Notes: generated by a model from the letters alone, not told the origin. DNA of 64,000 nt from Halomonas huangheensis (GCF_001431725.1 NZ_CP013106.1:4650001-4714000); one strand, 5' to 3'; counted from the stretch's first letter, positions 18,746 to 27,956 are shown. Made by a program: numbers and translations.

Positions 18746-19690
18746 ATGCTGACGCTCAAACAGCTGGAAAGCTTTGTGCAGATCGTTGAGCTGGGCACCT
18801 TCGAGCGTGCCGCTCAGCGCCTGAACACCACGCCTTCGACCATCTCCAAGCGTATCGCCGAACTCGAGGAGACCACCGGGCTGACACTGTTCGACCGCTC
18901 CCGACGTGGCGCCCAACTGACCGATGACGGCGAGCAGTTGCTCGAACACGCCATGGCCACCGTGCAGCAGGCCCAGCGCATTCTCGAGCTCAAGCACCAG
19001 CCCTCTCAGCTGCATCGCATCCGGTTGGGCTTTACCGACCTCACCGCACTGACCTGGCTACCGGGGTTCCTGGCATCTTTTACCGAACAGCGGCCCGATG
19101 TGCGCCTCGATATCAACATCGACATGAGCCGCACCCTGTACCAGCTGTTTCAGGATGGTGAACTCGATCTGGTAGTGATTCCGGGAGATCAGCAGGCCTT
19201 TGCCCAGCCGGGTACCGAATCGCGGCTGGTCGGCGAAGTGGAAATGGCCTTCATGGCGCGCAAGGGACTGGTGAAGCAACCGCGCCCGGTGGAATTGCGG
19301 GCATTGGATGGCTACACCCTGATCGGCCAGGGCAAGCGCTCGGGCTTCGCCCAACAGGTCAATCGCTGGCTGCACCAGCAGGGGGTGGTGGGATCGACAC
19401 TGACCGCCGATAACCTGCTTGCGCTGGTCGGACTGGTCACCGCTGGTCAGGGCATCAGTGTGCTGCCATACCGCTGTGTCGCGGGCCTGGCCGGGAACCA
19501 TGCTCTGGAGGTCATCGATACGCAGCCACCGCTACCGCGCATCGGCTACTATGCGGTGTTTCACGACGGTTCACGACTCAAGCTGATGGAGAGCCTGGCC
19601 CAACGGCTGGCGGAAGCGGCGGATTTTACCCAACCGTTCTTTCTGATTGGATCTGCCTCCCACAATCAGCAAAAAACCCCATCACCTTGA
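18746..19690 (+). CDS. LysR-family transcriptional regulator
   Basis: The product has an N-terminal winged helix-turn-helix (LKQLESFVQIVELGTFERAAQRLNTT, residues 2-27, split by the usual A-rich turn) and a C-terminal effector domain. The ATG at 18746 is chosen because LysR proteins start close to LxQLxxF; a GTG nine bases upstream is possible. It diverges from tctC, so it most likely senses the transported compound and controls the tct/PLP operon. No terminator is obvious before dcm, 84 bases downstream. Confidence 0.9.
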   Translation: MLTLKQLESFVQIVELGTFERAAQRLNTTPSTISKRIAELEETTGLTLFDRSRRGAQLTDDGEQLLEHAMATVQQAQRILELKHQPSQLHRIRLGFTDLTALTWLPGFLASFTEQRPDVRLDINIDMSRTLYQLFQDGELDLVVIPGDQQAFAQPGTESRLVGEVEMAFMARKGLVKQPRPVELRALDGYTLIGQGKRSGFAQQVNRWLHQQGVVGSTLTADNLLALVGLVTAGQGISVLPYRCVAGLAGNHALEVIDTQPPLPRIGYYAVFHDGSRLKLMESLAQRLAEAADFTQPFFLIGSASHNQQKTPSP

Positions 19691-19774
19691 TCGTGACAGG
19701 CCTGGCATTGGCCGTCAGCCTGAAATAAACTGGTCGTTATAGTGACTTTTCATCACAGATTTGGCCCAGAGAAG

Positions 19775-21220
19775 ATGCCCATGGCGCTGCTGTCCGACAT
19801 CAATGCTCCCCAGCGAGAACAGTCCCAGTCTTCGCCCTATGAACGCCTCAGCGAACGCGAACTGCTCGAGCGAGTGTTGGAAGTCTACGACCAGGGTCGT
19901 ATCGCCGAAGCTCTGGCAGAAGCAGACCCCGGCAACTGGTGCCGTGAAACCGTCAATCGTTGGGTCAAGGGCAAGGCTTCGCCCCGGGTCACCAGAGCAG
20001 CATGGCAGAAGCTGGTCTCGATGCTACCGGCACCGCCGGTGAATCATCGCCAGGCTGACTTTCGTTTTATCGACCTCTTCGCCGGTATCGGCGGTATACG
20101 CAAGGGCTTCGAGGCCATCGGCGGCGAGTGTGTGTTCACCTCTGAGTGGGACAAGTACGCGGTACGCACCTACAAGGCCAATCACTTCTGTGATCCTGTC
20201 CGCCACCGTTTCAATCATGATATCCGCGATATCACTCTGTCCGCGCGCACCGATGTCGATGAGGACACCGCCTACCGCCACATCGACCGCGAGATTCCCG
20301 ATCATGATGTGCTGCTGGCGGGCTTTCCCTGCCAGCCATTCTCTCTGGCCGGCGTATCGAAGAAGAACTCGCTGGGGCGCAAGCACGGTTTCGAGTGCGA
20401 TGCCCAGGGCACACTGTTCTTCGATGTAGCGCGAATCATCGCCGCCAAGCGGCCAGCCGCCTTCCTGCTCGAGAACGTCAAGAACCTCAAGAGTCACGAT
20501 AAGGGCAAGACGTTTCGCATCATCTGCGAGACCCTCGATGAACTGGGCTACGAGGTTGCCGATGTGGATGCTCCACGCAGCCGCGACCCCAAGGTCATCG
20601 ATGCACGACATTTTGTGCCCCAGCATCGCGAGCGCATCGTGCTGGTCGGCTTCCGCCGCGACCTCGGTGTCCATCAGGGCTTTACCCTCAAGGATCTCGA
20701 CAAGGTCATCCCCAAGCGGCGCCCAACCTTCGGCGAGTTGCTGGACAGCGAGGTCGACAGCAAGTACATCCTGACGCCCAAGCTGTGGGAGTACCTGTAC
20801 AAGTACGCCCAGAAGCACCGTGAAAAGGGCAACGGATTCGGCTTCGGTCTTACCGGCCCCCATGATGTGGCACGCACACTGTCGGCGCGCTATCACAAGG
20901 ATGGCTCGGAGATTCTGGTCGATCGTGGCTATGACGAGAACCTGCCCTTCCACGGCGAGCGTAACCAGCGTAACCGGCCGCGCCGCCTGACTCCCCAGGA
21001 GTGTGCAAGGTTGATGGGCTTCGACCAGCCAGGTGAATCGAACTTTGTGATTCCGGTCTCGGATACCCAGGCCTATCGCCAGTTCGGCAACTCGGTGGTG
21101 GTGCCGGTGTTCGCCGCCGTGGCACAACTGATGCACGAGCGGATCGTCGCGGCCCGAGAGAAGACGCGCCAGCGCGTCGAGGCCGAAGTACCGCAATTGG
21201 AAATGCCGCTGAGCCTGTAA
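19775..21220 (+). CDS. dcm: DNA (cytosine-5) methyltransferase, Dcm type
   Basis: About 481 residues, strongly resembling E. coli Dcm, which methylates the inner C of CCWGG. Visible motifs are [17 protein letters not shown] (SAM site), the catalytic [11 protein letters not shown] with Cys about 186, [20 protein letters not shown] and the C-terminal [10 protein letters not shown]. The N-terminal extension (about 1-95) before the catalytic core is also present in E. coli Dcm. ATG 19775 or 19781 is the likely start. With vsr directly downstream and no restriction enzyme nearby, it is probably an epigenetic or orphan methylase and not half of a restriction system. Confidence 0.94.
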   Translation: MPMALLSDINAPQREQSQSSPYERLSERELLERVLEVYDQGRIAEALAEADPGNWCRETVNRWVKGKASPRVTRAAWQKLVSMLPAPPVNHRQADFRFIDLFAGIGGIRKGFEAIGGECVFTSEWDKYAVRTYKANHFCDPVRHRFNHDIRDITLSARTDVDEDTAYRHIDREIPDHDVLLAGFPCQPFSLAGVSKKNSLGRKHGFECDAQGTLFFDVARIIAAKRPAAFLLENVKNLKSHDKGKTFRIICETLDELGYEVADVDAPRSRDPKVIDARHFVPQHRERIVLVGFRRDLGVHQGFTLKDLDKVIPKRRPTFGELLDSEVDSKYILTPKLWEYLYKYAQKHREKGNGFGFGLTGPHDVARTLSARYHKDGSEILVDRGYDENLPFHGERNQRNRPRRLTPQECARLMGFDQPGESNFVIPVSDTQAYRQFGNSVVVPVFAAVAQLMHERIVAAREKTRQRVEAEVPQLEMPLSL

Positions 21221-21272
21221 TCGCCAGGCGTACTCACTGGCCAGGCTGGCTCGCAGCAGCCCGGGATTCACC

Positions 21273-21728
21273 ATGGCCGAGAAGATTACCCCGCAAACCC
21301 GCTCGCGGATGATGTCATCAATTCGTGGGCGCGATACCCAACCGGAGCTGGAGCTGCGGCGCTTTCTGCATGCCGAGGGATATCGCTTTCGGCTGCAGCG
21401 TCGTGATCTACCGGGCCGGCCCGATCTGGTGCTGCCGCGCTATCGCCTCGCCGTCTTCGTTCACGGCTGCTTCTGGCATCGTCATCCCGGTTGCCACTAC
21501 TGCTCTACTCCAGCCACCCGGGCCGAGTTCTGGCAGCAGAAGTTCGCCGACAACATCGCCCGCGACCAGCGCAACCAGCAGGCGCTGGAGCGCCTCGGCT
21601 GGCGAGTACTGGTGGTGTGGGAATGCGGCTTCAAACACTGCCTGGAGCGCCTCGATGAAATCCCGCTGTTGATCGAAGCGGTCAACCAGCTCCAGCAGTG
21701 GCCATATCAGCCGCCACGGCTGAATTGA
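21273..21728 (+). CDS. vsr: very short patch repair endonuclease Vsr
   Basis: The 151-residue protein matches Vsr: TRSRMMSSIRGRDTQPE near the N-terminus, GRPDLVLPRYRLAVFVHGCF and the zinc ligands HPGCHYC, then VVWECGF. Vsr nicks next to T:G mismatches left when 5-methylcytosine deaminates in Dcm sites. It lies 52 bases after dcm; in E. coli the two genes overlap. They are probably co-transcribed. Confidence 0.95.
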   Translation: MAEKITPQTRSRMMSSIRGRDTQPELELRRFLHAEGYRFRLQRRDLPGRPDLVLPRYRLAVFVHGCFWHRHPGCHYCSTPATRAEFWQQKFADNIARDQRNQQALERLGWRVLVVWECGFKHCLERLDEIPLLIEAVNQLQQWPYQPPRLN

Positions 21729-21751
21729 AGACGAGTCACACGTACTCGTCT
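21729..21751 (+). terminator. hairpin after vsr
   Basis: AGACGAGT (21729-21736) and ACTCGTCT (21744-21751) form a perfect 8-bp stem immediately after the vsr stop. Confidence 0.65.
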
Positions 21752-21753
21752 CC

Positions 21754-21769
21754 TGTATATATGTATACA
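21754..21769. promoter_or_regulatory. candidate GntR-type operator palindrome
   Basis: TGTATA-TATG-TATACA is a 16-bp dyad in an AT-rich stretch about 190 bases before the GntR gene. FCD-type GntR regulators often bind dyads containing TNGTNNNACNA or ATACAA-like cores, so it may be an autoregulatory site. The distance is longer than usual, which lowers confidence. Confidence 0.35.
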
Positions 21770-21956
21770 ACCTAGAAAACACTTGAGTTTATATTGTTTT
21801 AAGTGGCCAATTACTTCCAGAAAATACTACTAAAATTGAGCGGCATTCAACGTCCTTATGTTCTATCATTGTCACGGATTCGCCATATAGAACTATTTAG
21901 TTTCACCTAGTAGATTCATTCAGCCAGATGGCTGCATTACGAGGCAAAAGAACACC

Positions 21957-22676
21957 ATGAAACAGGACAGCTCTCCAGCCTCATCACCCAACTCTGACGC
22001 TTTGGCTGAAGACCTGGTGTATGACCGTATTGTCGATGCCTTGATCGACAAGAATCTACGCCCGGGTGAGCGCTTGAATGAGGCTAAGTTGGCGAATGCC
22101 TTCAATACACCAAGAAGTCGAGTAAGGCGCGCTCTAAACCGTCTCATGAACGAGCGTCTGGTGCGCTTCGAGATGCATCGCGGTGCCTTTGTCTCGTTGC
22201 CTTCCATCAAGGAAGCTTACGATGTCTTCGAAACAAGGCTGCATATCGAGGCTGCCGTGGCACGCATTGCCTGTGAGCGTATCAATAGCGACGGCATTGC
22301 CACGCTACGAGAGCACCTGCAACTCGAGCACGAGGTTTACGACGACCACCGGCCCAGCGTCAATCGCATATCAGGCGACTTCCATGTCCTGCTGGCAGAA
22401 TTGACCGGCAATGAAGAGCTGACCGCAATTGTGCGTCCAATCATTCGCCGCTTCTGCATTATCCAGTCCCTCTATGAGCGTTCCTCCGGAGTGCTATGCC
22501 TTACTCATGAACATGGCACTCTTGTCGATTTGATCGAGGCTGGAGATGCAGAAGCAGCGGCGACGGAAATGATGGAGCATTGCAAACATATTTTCTATAG
22601 TCTTGATTTGTCGGAAAAACGTCGCTCAGAAGCCAACATCTACGGCATTGGTGAAGACAACCTCAACAAACAATGA
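21957..22676 (+). CDS. GntR-family transcriptional regulator (FCD subfamily)
   Basis: The 239-residue protein has a GntR winged helix (about 20-80: VYDRIVDALIDKNLRPGERL, then a recognition segment) and a C-terminal all-helical FCD ligand domain with the expected D/H metal-site pattern (FHVLLAEL, ECH-like H at EHGTL). Such regulators respond to carboxylates or amino acids. It converges on the class V PLP-enzyme/ABC-transporter genes and is the only regulator in that cluster. FNTPRSRVRRAL replaces the common VSRTPVREAL, a mildly unusual recognition helix. Confidence 0.9.
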   Translation: MKQDSSPASSPNSDALAEDLVYDRIVDALIDKNLRPGERLNEAKLANAFNTPRSRVRRALNRLMNERLVRFEMHRGAFVSLPSIKEAYDVFETRLHIEAAVARIACERINSDGIATLREHLQLEHEVYDDHRPSVNRISGDFHVLLAELTGNEELTAIVRPIIRRFCIIQSLYERSSGVLCLTHEHGTLVDLIEAGDAEAAATEMMEHCKHIFYSLDLSEKRRSEANIYGIGEDNLNKQ

Positions 22677-22709
22677 CTCATTCAATAAAAATATTGAGGT
22701 CGCCAGAAA

Positions 22710-22730
22710 AGGCGCCTTGATTCGGCGCCT
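22710..22730. terminator. bidirectional terminator between gntR and the PLP-enzyme gene
   Basis: AGGCGCC (22710-22716) and GGCGCCT (22724-22730) form a 7-bp stem. On the minus strand it is followed by TTTT, making it a better terminator for the leftward ABC/PLP genes. Confidence 0.75.
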
Positions 22731-22762
22731 CTACGTTACTGCTGTCATCAGTAAGTATGATA

Positions 22763-23983
22763 TTACATGGCATCGTCCAGCGCCTTTATCAAGCGATCGA
22801 CTTCATCAAAGTTGTTGTAATGCACCATGGACATTCGTACCACACCGTTGATTTTCATCAAACCAAGATCTTCCGCAAGACGCCGAGCGTAGAAGTCACC
22901 ATAACGAATTCCCACCATGCTTTCATCGACCTTACTGACAATTTCATCCGATTTCCGACCATCGACGGTAAAGCTTACCGTCGATACACGGTGTTCGATA
23001 TCGGCATCATCACGCCCAATAATCCTGACTCCTTTCCTGGTTTTCAGGTAACTCAGTAGACGCTCAGTTAGTCTCGCTTCATGTTCAGCGATATTGGCGA
23101 ATGTACTGCGTAGCCTATCCCGAGGGTCATCGCTCTCAACAGCCCCCAGCCCCAGCAAATAGTCGAGGATACCCGTGCAGGCGTAGGTGAGTTCGTAGTT
23201 GGGATTGCCTGGCTCAACCTTGCCGGGAATCTGGTCGCGGGTGAAGAAGTGGTGATAGATATTGTCGAGCTCCAGCAGACACTCCTTCTTCGCATAGAGT
23301 ACCGCGTGGTGAGGACCGAAAACCTTGTAAAGACTGAAGCCGTAGTAATCCACATCCCAGTCCTGGACATCAATGATTCGATGAGGCGCAAATGCCACGC
23401 CATCGACGCAGAGCCGTGCACCGTATTCATGGACGAGGGTAGCGATCTGCTTGACCGGATTAATGGTGCCCAGCAGGTTTGATACATGGGCGATACACAC
23501 CAGTCGCGTACGATCCGTGAGTAGGCCACGCAGGTCATCGAGCTCCAGTTCAAGGCTTTGCGGGTTACAGTTCCAGAATCGGATGGTGGCTCCACTGCGC
23601 TCGGCGAGGCGAACCCAGGGACCGACATGGCTTTCATGGTCAGTATTGGTGACGATTATCTCGTCACCAGCCGCAAACTGACTGGTCATGGCATCAGCCA
23701 GCAGACGGAACTGAATGGTGGAGCTGGGCCCGAACACCAGTTCCTCGACGTGGCGTGCATTGACCAAAGTGGCGACAGCCTGGCGCCCGGCATTGACCTT
23801 GTCCCGCGCATGCTGGCTAGGCGCATAGCTTGCTCCCAGCTGCACATTGTCACCGAGTAGGTAGTCACTGATTCGCTCTACAACTACCCGTGGAACCTGG
23901 GCACCACCCGCGTTATCCATGAACACCCAGTCACTGTTCAGCGAGGGAAACTGCGATCTGACGAGGTTGATATCAAGGGTCAT
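22763..23983 (-). CDS. class V aminotransferase / cysteine-desulfurase-like PLP enzyme
   Basis: This 406-residue fold type I PLP enzyme resembles the VC1184-type desulfurase-like group: FMDNAGGAQVP (21-31), NTDHESH (about 113-119), Asp194 (LCVDGVAFAPH) and the predicted PLP lysine K220 in FSLYKVFGPH. The C-terminus MVHYNNFDEVDRL parallels the enzyme at 14198. No clear catalytic cysteine loop is seen, so cysteine desulfuration is not assured. The start follows AGGATGAATAC. It lies downstream of and parallel to an amino-acid ABC transporter, suggesting it processes an imported amino acid or amine. Confidence 0.8.
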   Translation of the reverse strand: MTLDINLVRSQFPSLNSDWVFMDNAGGAQVPRVVVERISDYLLGDNVQLGASYAPSQHARDKVNAGRQAVATLVNARHVEELVFGPSSTIQFRLLADAMTSQFAAGDEIIVTNTDHESHVGPWVRLAERSGATIRFWNCNPQSLELELDDLRGLLTDRTRLVCIAHVSNLLGTINPVKQIATLVHEYGARLCVDGVAFAPHRIIDVQDWDVDYYGFSLYKVFGPHHAVLYAKKECLLELDNIYHHFFTRDQIPGKVEPGNPNYELTYACTGILDYLLGLGAVESDDPRDRLRSTFANIAEHEARLTERLLSYLKTRKGVRIIGRDDADIEHRVSTVSFTVDGRKSDEIVSKVDESMVGIRYGDFYARRLAEDLGLMKINGVVRMSMVHYNNFDEVDRLIKALDDAM

Positions 23984-24062
23984 GTATTCATCCTATTATT
24001 GTCACTGGCCGCCAGACTATGCCCAGCAGTGCCAAAATACGTATCAATAACGTCCAGGTATT

Positions 24063-24803
24063 TCAGTGCTCCAGCACCGACTTCAAGAACGCTTGAGTAC
24101 GTGGCTCCTGTGGCTTGCTGAAGATCAACTCCGGCGCGCCTTCCTCAACTACCTGGCCGGCCTCCATGAAGATGATCCGGTCGGCCACATGGCGGGCAAA
24201 GCCCATCTCGTGGGTGACCAGCAACATGGTCACACCTGTATCAGCCAGCGTCTTGATGACGTCCAGTACTTCACCCACCATTTCCGGGTCCAGCGCTGAG
24301 GTAGGCTCATCAAACAACAGCACACGGGGTTCGTTGGCCAACGCACGCGCAATGCCAACCCGTTGCTGCTGCCCACCGGAAAGCGCCCCGGGGTATTTGT
24401 GCATCTGCTCAGCAATACCGACCTTTTCCAGCAACTCCTTAGCTCTATCTTCTGCCTGTTCGCGACTCATGCCCCGCACCCGGATCGGGCCCAGGGTAAT
24501 GTTTTCCAACACTGTCATGTTGGGAAACAGGTTGAAGCTCTGGAACACCATACCTACATCCTTGCGCACTTCGATCAGTTCAGGCCCTGGCTGTACTCGA
24601 ATACGGTCGACATAAATATCCCCCTGTTCGTAGGGCTCCAAATAGTTTATGCAGCGAATCAGCGTCGACTTACCGGAGCCTGATGGTCCGAGAATGGCAA
24701 CGACTTCCCCTTGGGCAATCTCCAGGCTGATGTCCTTCAGTGCATGAAAATTACCGTAGTACTTGTTGATCTGTTGCAGAGACACAATGCCTTGGGTGCT
24801 CAT
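24063..24803 (-). CDS. polar amino acid ABC transporter, ATP-binding protein
   Basis: The 246-residue ATPase is a GlnQ/HisP-type subunit. It shows Walker [10 protein letters not shown] (about 39-47), Q-loop VFQSFNLFP, signature LSGGQQQR, Walker [14 protein letters not shown] and switch His in VTHEMGFA. It energises uptake through the permease encoded just upstream, whose stop TGA falls inside its GGAGG leader. This system has only one permease gene, so that protein presumably forms a homodimer. Confidence 0.95.
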   Translation of the reverse strand: MSTQGIVSLQQINKYYGNFHALKDISLEIAQGEVVAILGPSGSGKSTLIRCINYLEPYEQGDIYVDRIRVQPGPELIEVRKDVGMVFQSFNLFPNMTVLENITLGPIRVRGMSREQAEDRAKELLEKVGIAEQMHKYPGALSGGQQQRVGIARALANEPRVLLFDEPTSALDPEMVGEVLDVIKTLADTGVTMLLVTHEMGFARHVADRIIFMEAGQVVEEGAPELIFSKPQEPRTQAFLKSVLEH

Positions 24804-24804
24804 G

Positions 24805-25476
24805 TCATATCCTCCCTTGGGCGAAGCGACGTTCGAGCAGACCTACCAGACGTACCAGTGGCAGGAGTACGGCCAGATAGAGTAGGGCCACCCCGATCAA
24901 GGGCGTCGGATTTGCCGCCAACGCCTGGGCTTGGGTGGCTTGCTTGAGAAGATCAGGCATGGCAACCACCGAGGCCAGTGCCGTGTCTTTCATCACATTG
25001 ATGCAATTACTGGTAAGCGGCGGAATGATCAGGCGAAAGGCCTGGGGCAACACCACGTCACACATCACCCGATACTGGCTCAGGCCAATCGACTGGGCTG
25101 CCTCGAATTGTCCCCTGGGCACAGCTTCGATCCCGGCACGATAGATCTCGGCGGCATAGGCACTGGAGATCATCGACAAGGCTGTGCATGCCGCAGCGAA
25201 AGGCGACAGGGTGATACCCATGAATGGCAACGCGTAATAGACGATTACCAACCACACCAGAACCGGCAATGAACGGAAGATATCGATATAGGCAATGGTG
25301 ACAATACGCACCACCAGCGGCCCATAGAGCCTGAGCAGCGCCAGCACCAGGCCACCTATCAGGCCAATCAGAATGCTCAGAAAGCCCAATACCAGGGTTT
25401 TGCCGAGCCCCTGCAACAACATCGGGAGTGTGCGCACGAACACATCCCAATTCAGGAAGGTCTGGACGAGATCCAT
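24805..25476 (-). CDS. polar amino acid ABC transporter, permease
   Basis: From ATG 25476 (GGAG nine bases upstream) the protein has 223 residues and about five membrane helices. It carries the HEAT-type conserved cytoplasmic loop [24 protein letters not shown], split here by family variation, which contacts the ATPase. An upstream extension to 25542 lacks support. It lies between the binding-protein and ATPase genes and ends next to the ATPase start. Confidence 0.92.
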   Translation of the reverse strand: MDLVQTFLNWDVFVRTLPMLLQGLGKTLVLGFLSILIGLIGGLVLALLRLYGPLVVRIVTIAYIDIFRSLPVLVWLVIVYYALPFMGITLSPFAAACTALSMISSAYAAEIYRAGIEAVPRGQFEAAQSIGLSQYRVMCDVVLPQAFRLIIPPLTSNCINVMKDTALASVVAMPDLLKQATQAQALAANPTPLIGVALLYLAVLLPLVRLVGLLERRFAQGRI

Positions 25477-25569
25477 GAAGCTTGTCTCCACCACCTGCAC
25501 GAAAGGAATAGCGCGGCATGTTAGCCGCGCCCGAAGTTGCACTGTCGATTACTGAGTAACCGGCGTGGA

Positions 25570-26361
25570 TTACTGGGCAACTGGCATGTCACGCACCTGC
25601 ACGGTGCTGGTCGTCGCCTCAGCCTCGGCACCAAACCATTTCTGATGCAACTCAGCGACGAAGCCCTCTTCTTTCAAGGTGGAGATAACATCACTGGCAC
25701 GTGCCGCCAGCTCAGAGTTTTTGGCAAACATCATCGAGTACTGTTCACCGCTGGGGATTCGCTCTACGACCTGAAGCTGAGGCTTGTCGCGGACGTAGTA
25801 CTGTACGGCGGGAATATCCGAGATATAGGCTTGCAGGCGGCCACTGGTGAGATCAAGCATGGCCGGTTGAAGGCCTTCATAACGACGGATTTCAGCGAAG
25901 CCATACTCCTGCTGATGCTCGGTGGCCCAGATATCACCTGTCGAACCGGTATCAACACCGATGACCTTGCCGTCGAGATCCGCCAGACCGGTGACTCCGG
26001 TATCAACGCTGGTAGCCAAGGATTGATCACTGTCGTAGTAGGGCTGAGCAAAGGACACCGACTGCAGACGCTCAGCGGTGATGGTAATCGATGATACCGC
26101 GACATCAATGCGCCCAGACTGCACCGCAGAGAACAAACCATTAAAGGGAATGTTGTTGATAGCTACTTCGTCATAGCCGAGACGACTACCGACTTCATTG
26201 ACAAGATCGATCTCGAAACCGACATAGTCACCATCGGAGTCCTGAAACTCCCAGGGCAAGTTTCCGATATTTGCACCTACATTGAGGGTTTCGGCGTAGA
26301 CAGTACTGGAACTCACGAGTGCTGCCAGAGAGAGAGTCAGTGCTAGAGAGATTTTCTTCAT
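25570..26361 (-). CDS. polar amino acid ABC transporter, periplasmic binding protein
   Basis: The ATG at 26361 has AAGGA seven bases upstream and gives a signal peptide MKKISLALTLSLAALVSSS ending VYA. The mature protein is a type II solute-binding protein of the His/Gln/Arg group: FEIDLVNEVGSRLGY, then NGLFSAVQSGRIDVAVSSITIT and GVDTGSTGD. It binds the solute for the permease and ATPase encoded downstream. The exact ligand cannot be assigned; the neighbouring PuuE-like and PLP enzymes hint at a non-standard amino acid, ureide or amide. Confidence 0.92.
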   Translation of the reverse strand: MKKISLALTLSLAALVSSSTVYAETLNVGANIGNLPWEFQDSDGDYVGFEIDLVNEVGSRLGYDEVAINNIPFNGLFSAVQSGRIDVAVSSITITAERLQSVSFAQPYYDSDQSLATSVDTGVTGLADLDGKVIGVDTGSTGDIWATEHQQEYGFAEIRRYEGLQPAMLDLTSGRLQAYISDIPAVQYYVRDKPQLQVVERIPSGEQYSMMFAKNSELAARASDVISTLKEEGFVAELHQKWFGAEAEATTSTVQVRDMPVAQ

Positions 26362-26516
26362 GGAATTGTCCTTCATTGTTATCGTTGTACATATCTTCTG
26401 TGATGCGTCACTTTTCTGTACGTCGTTGTTGTTGCGTATTATTGTTACGTATTGTTGTTATAAATCGATATCAAGAAGCGGCCCTTGTAAGCGGCTGTCC
26501 TGATGACACAACCTGC

Positions 26517-27446
26517 TCATTCTTCAAGAGCAGGCACTCCACAAGCAGACGAAGTATCACCACGCGCCACCCATGCCCTGGCAATCTCCTCTCGTGTAGC
26601 AAACCATACCCCTTCATGGGTCTGGGCATAGGCGATGAAATCCTTGAGTGAACGGATCTTTCCCGGACGTCCAATCATTCTCGGATGCAAGCCGATTGAC
26701 ATCATGCGAGGACCTCTCTCAGCCTCTTCCAGCAGCACATCAAAGCCCTCCTTTAAATAATCAAGGAACTCATGGCCACTGGTCAGCCCAGGAGATAACC
26801 AGAAACGGAAATCATTGAGGTCAGTGGTATAGGGCACCACCAGATGGGATTTGCCCGAAACCTCGGTAAAGTAGGGCACATCGTCATTGTAGGCATCGGC
26901 GTCGTAGAGGAAGCCTCCCTCCTCCACCAATAGACGACGGGTGTGCACGCTGGGCCCATAGCGGCAATACCAGCCAACCGGGCGCTTGCCGGTGGTACGC
27001 GTAATGGATTCAATTGCCAGCCGAATGTGCTCACGCTCCTGGTCCTCGCTGAGACGAAACACCTCTTCCCAGCGGTATCCGTGACTACAGAACTCGTGCC
27101 CATCTGCGGCAGCTCGCTTGGCGACCTGGGGGTTCTGCTCCAGAGCGATGGCACAGGCAAAGAAGGTCGCGGGCACATCAGCATCGCGCAGAATATCCAG
27201 AATGCGCCAGATGCCGACCCTCGAGCCATATTCATACATCGATTCCATGGCCAGGTTGCGGATGCCGGGAGGCGTCACGTAACTGCCCCATTCAGTCATC
27301 GTCTCCTGATCCGCATCGCCCATAGCAAAAGAACGCTCGGAGCCTTCCTCATAATTGATGACAATGTTGATTGCCAGGCGTGCCCCATTGGGCCAGCTGC
27401 CTTCAGGTAGCTGCTCACCGTAACCAATCAGGTCACGCTGGACCAT
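26517..27446 (-). CDS. polysaccharide-deacetylase-fold enzyme, PuuE (allantoinase)-like
   Basis: From ATG 27446 (GGAG eight bases upstream) the product has 309 residues. It closely resembles Pseudomonas PuuE, a metal-independent allantoinase of the NodB/polysaccharide deacetylase fold: RDLIGYGEQLPEGSWP at the start, NYEEGSERS, SMYEYGSRVGIWR, HEFCSHGYRWE, GWYCRYGP, MMSIGLHPRMIGRP. PuuE opens the hydantoin ring of allantoin. No other purine or ureide genes are present, so the true substrate may be another cyclic or acyl amide. It lies upstream of the amino-acid ABC transporter on the same strand and has a palindrome in its promoter. Confidence 0.8.
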   Translation of the reverse strand: MVQRDLIGYGEQLPEGSWPNGARLAINIVINYEEGSERSFAMGDADQETMTEWGSYVTPPGIRNLAMESMYEYGSRVGIWRILDILRDADVPATFFACAIALEQNPQVAKRAAADGHEFCSHGYRWEEVFRLSEDQEREHIRLAIESITRTTGKRPVGWYCRYGPSVHTRRLLVEEGGFLYDADAYNDDVPYFTEVSGKSHLVVPYTTDLNDFRFWLSPGLTSGHEFLDYLKEGFDVLLEEAERGPRMMSIGLHPRMIGRPGKIRSLKDFIAYAQTHEGVWFATREEIARAWVARGDTSSACGVPALEE

Positions 27447-27956
27447 ATGCCGTCTCCTGTGATCATCGCAGAGGGCGTTCGAGAAGCGCTCTAAAAATTG
27501 CACGCAATTATGCGTGCGATATAAACAATAAAGCACAAGAAAGGTCTGCCCGCAAAGAAATACTGGTATTTCCCCTGGCCAGCCATTGCAGTCAAGGACG
27601 ATAGGGAAGGGAGAGGAGCAGTCGTGAACAAGAAACAGAGCAGGATCAGACGAGGAATGAGGACTGGATAAAGGCACCTGGCAAAGGGCTATGCTCCCGT
27701 GGTCCATGACTACATACCGGGTCGCCGAGTCAGGGAACCAGGATCGAGGAGAAGGTTCAGCAGCCCTGAATGCTCTCCACTAAAGTATCGAGAAGTACAG
27801 GCCAATACATGGGTACGTTTTGCACATTGTCGGCGGGGGTTTGTGATTAGCGGACAAATTTTTTTGCCTGCATAGATGAAGCTGGTAGGGTGCTCGGTCC
27901 CATCGCGCCCCTGGCGTTCGGCCCCTCCCATTCGATCAAGCATGGAGGCAATCAAG
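27447..27956. other. divergent intergenic region between the PuuE-like gene and the peptide transporter
   Basis: About 510 bases with no convincing gene. It holds the 18-bp palindrome at 27500-27517, an AT-rich stretch (27485-27540) likely to be the leftward promoter, and an AT-rich segment with a run of seven T at about 27857-27863 before the rightward transporter. Frames that cross it are extensions of the flanking genes or lack coding character. Confidence 0.6.
27500..27517. promoter_or_regulatory. perfect palindrome upstream of the PuuE-like gene
   Basis: GCACGCA-ATTA-TGCGTGC is an exact 7-bp dyad with a 4-base centre, 54 bases before the start codon of the PuuE-like gene and within an AT-rich promoter-like stretch. 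It is a good candidate operator, perhaps for the GntR regulator of the cluster, but the half site differs from the dyad near gntR. Confidence 0.5.

Noticed and set aside
20024..21274. 416-codon frame opposite dcm
   Set aside because: Antisense to the strongly recognised dcm gene; composition reflects GC-rich third positions.
26423..26461. GTTGTTGTTGCGTATTATTGTTACG repeats as a CRISPR-like or operator array
   Set aside because: The copies are irregular TTG-rich imperfect repeats with no spacers; it is simply a low-complexity AT-rich promoter stretch.
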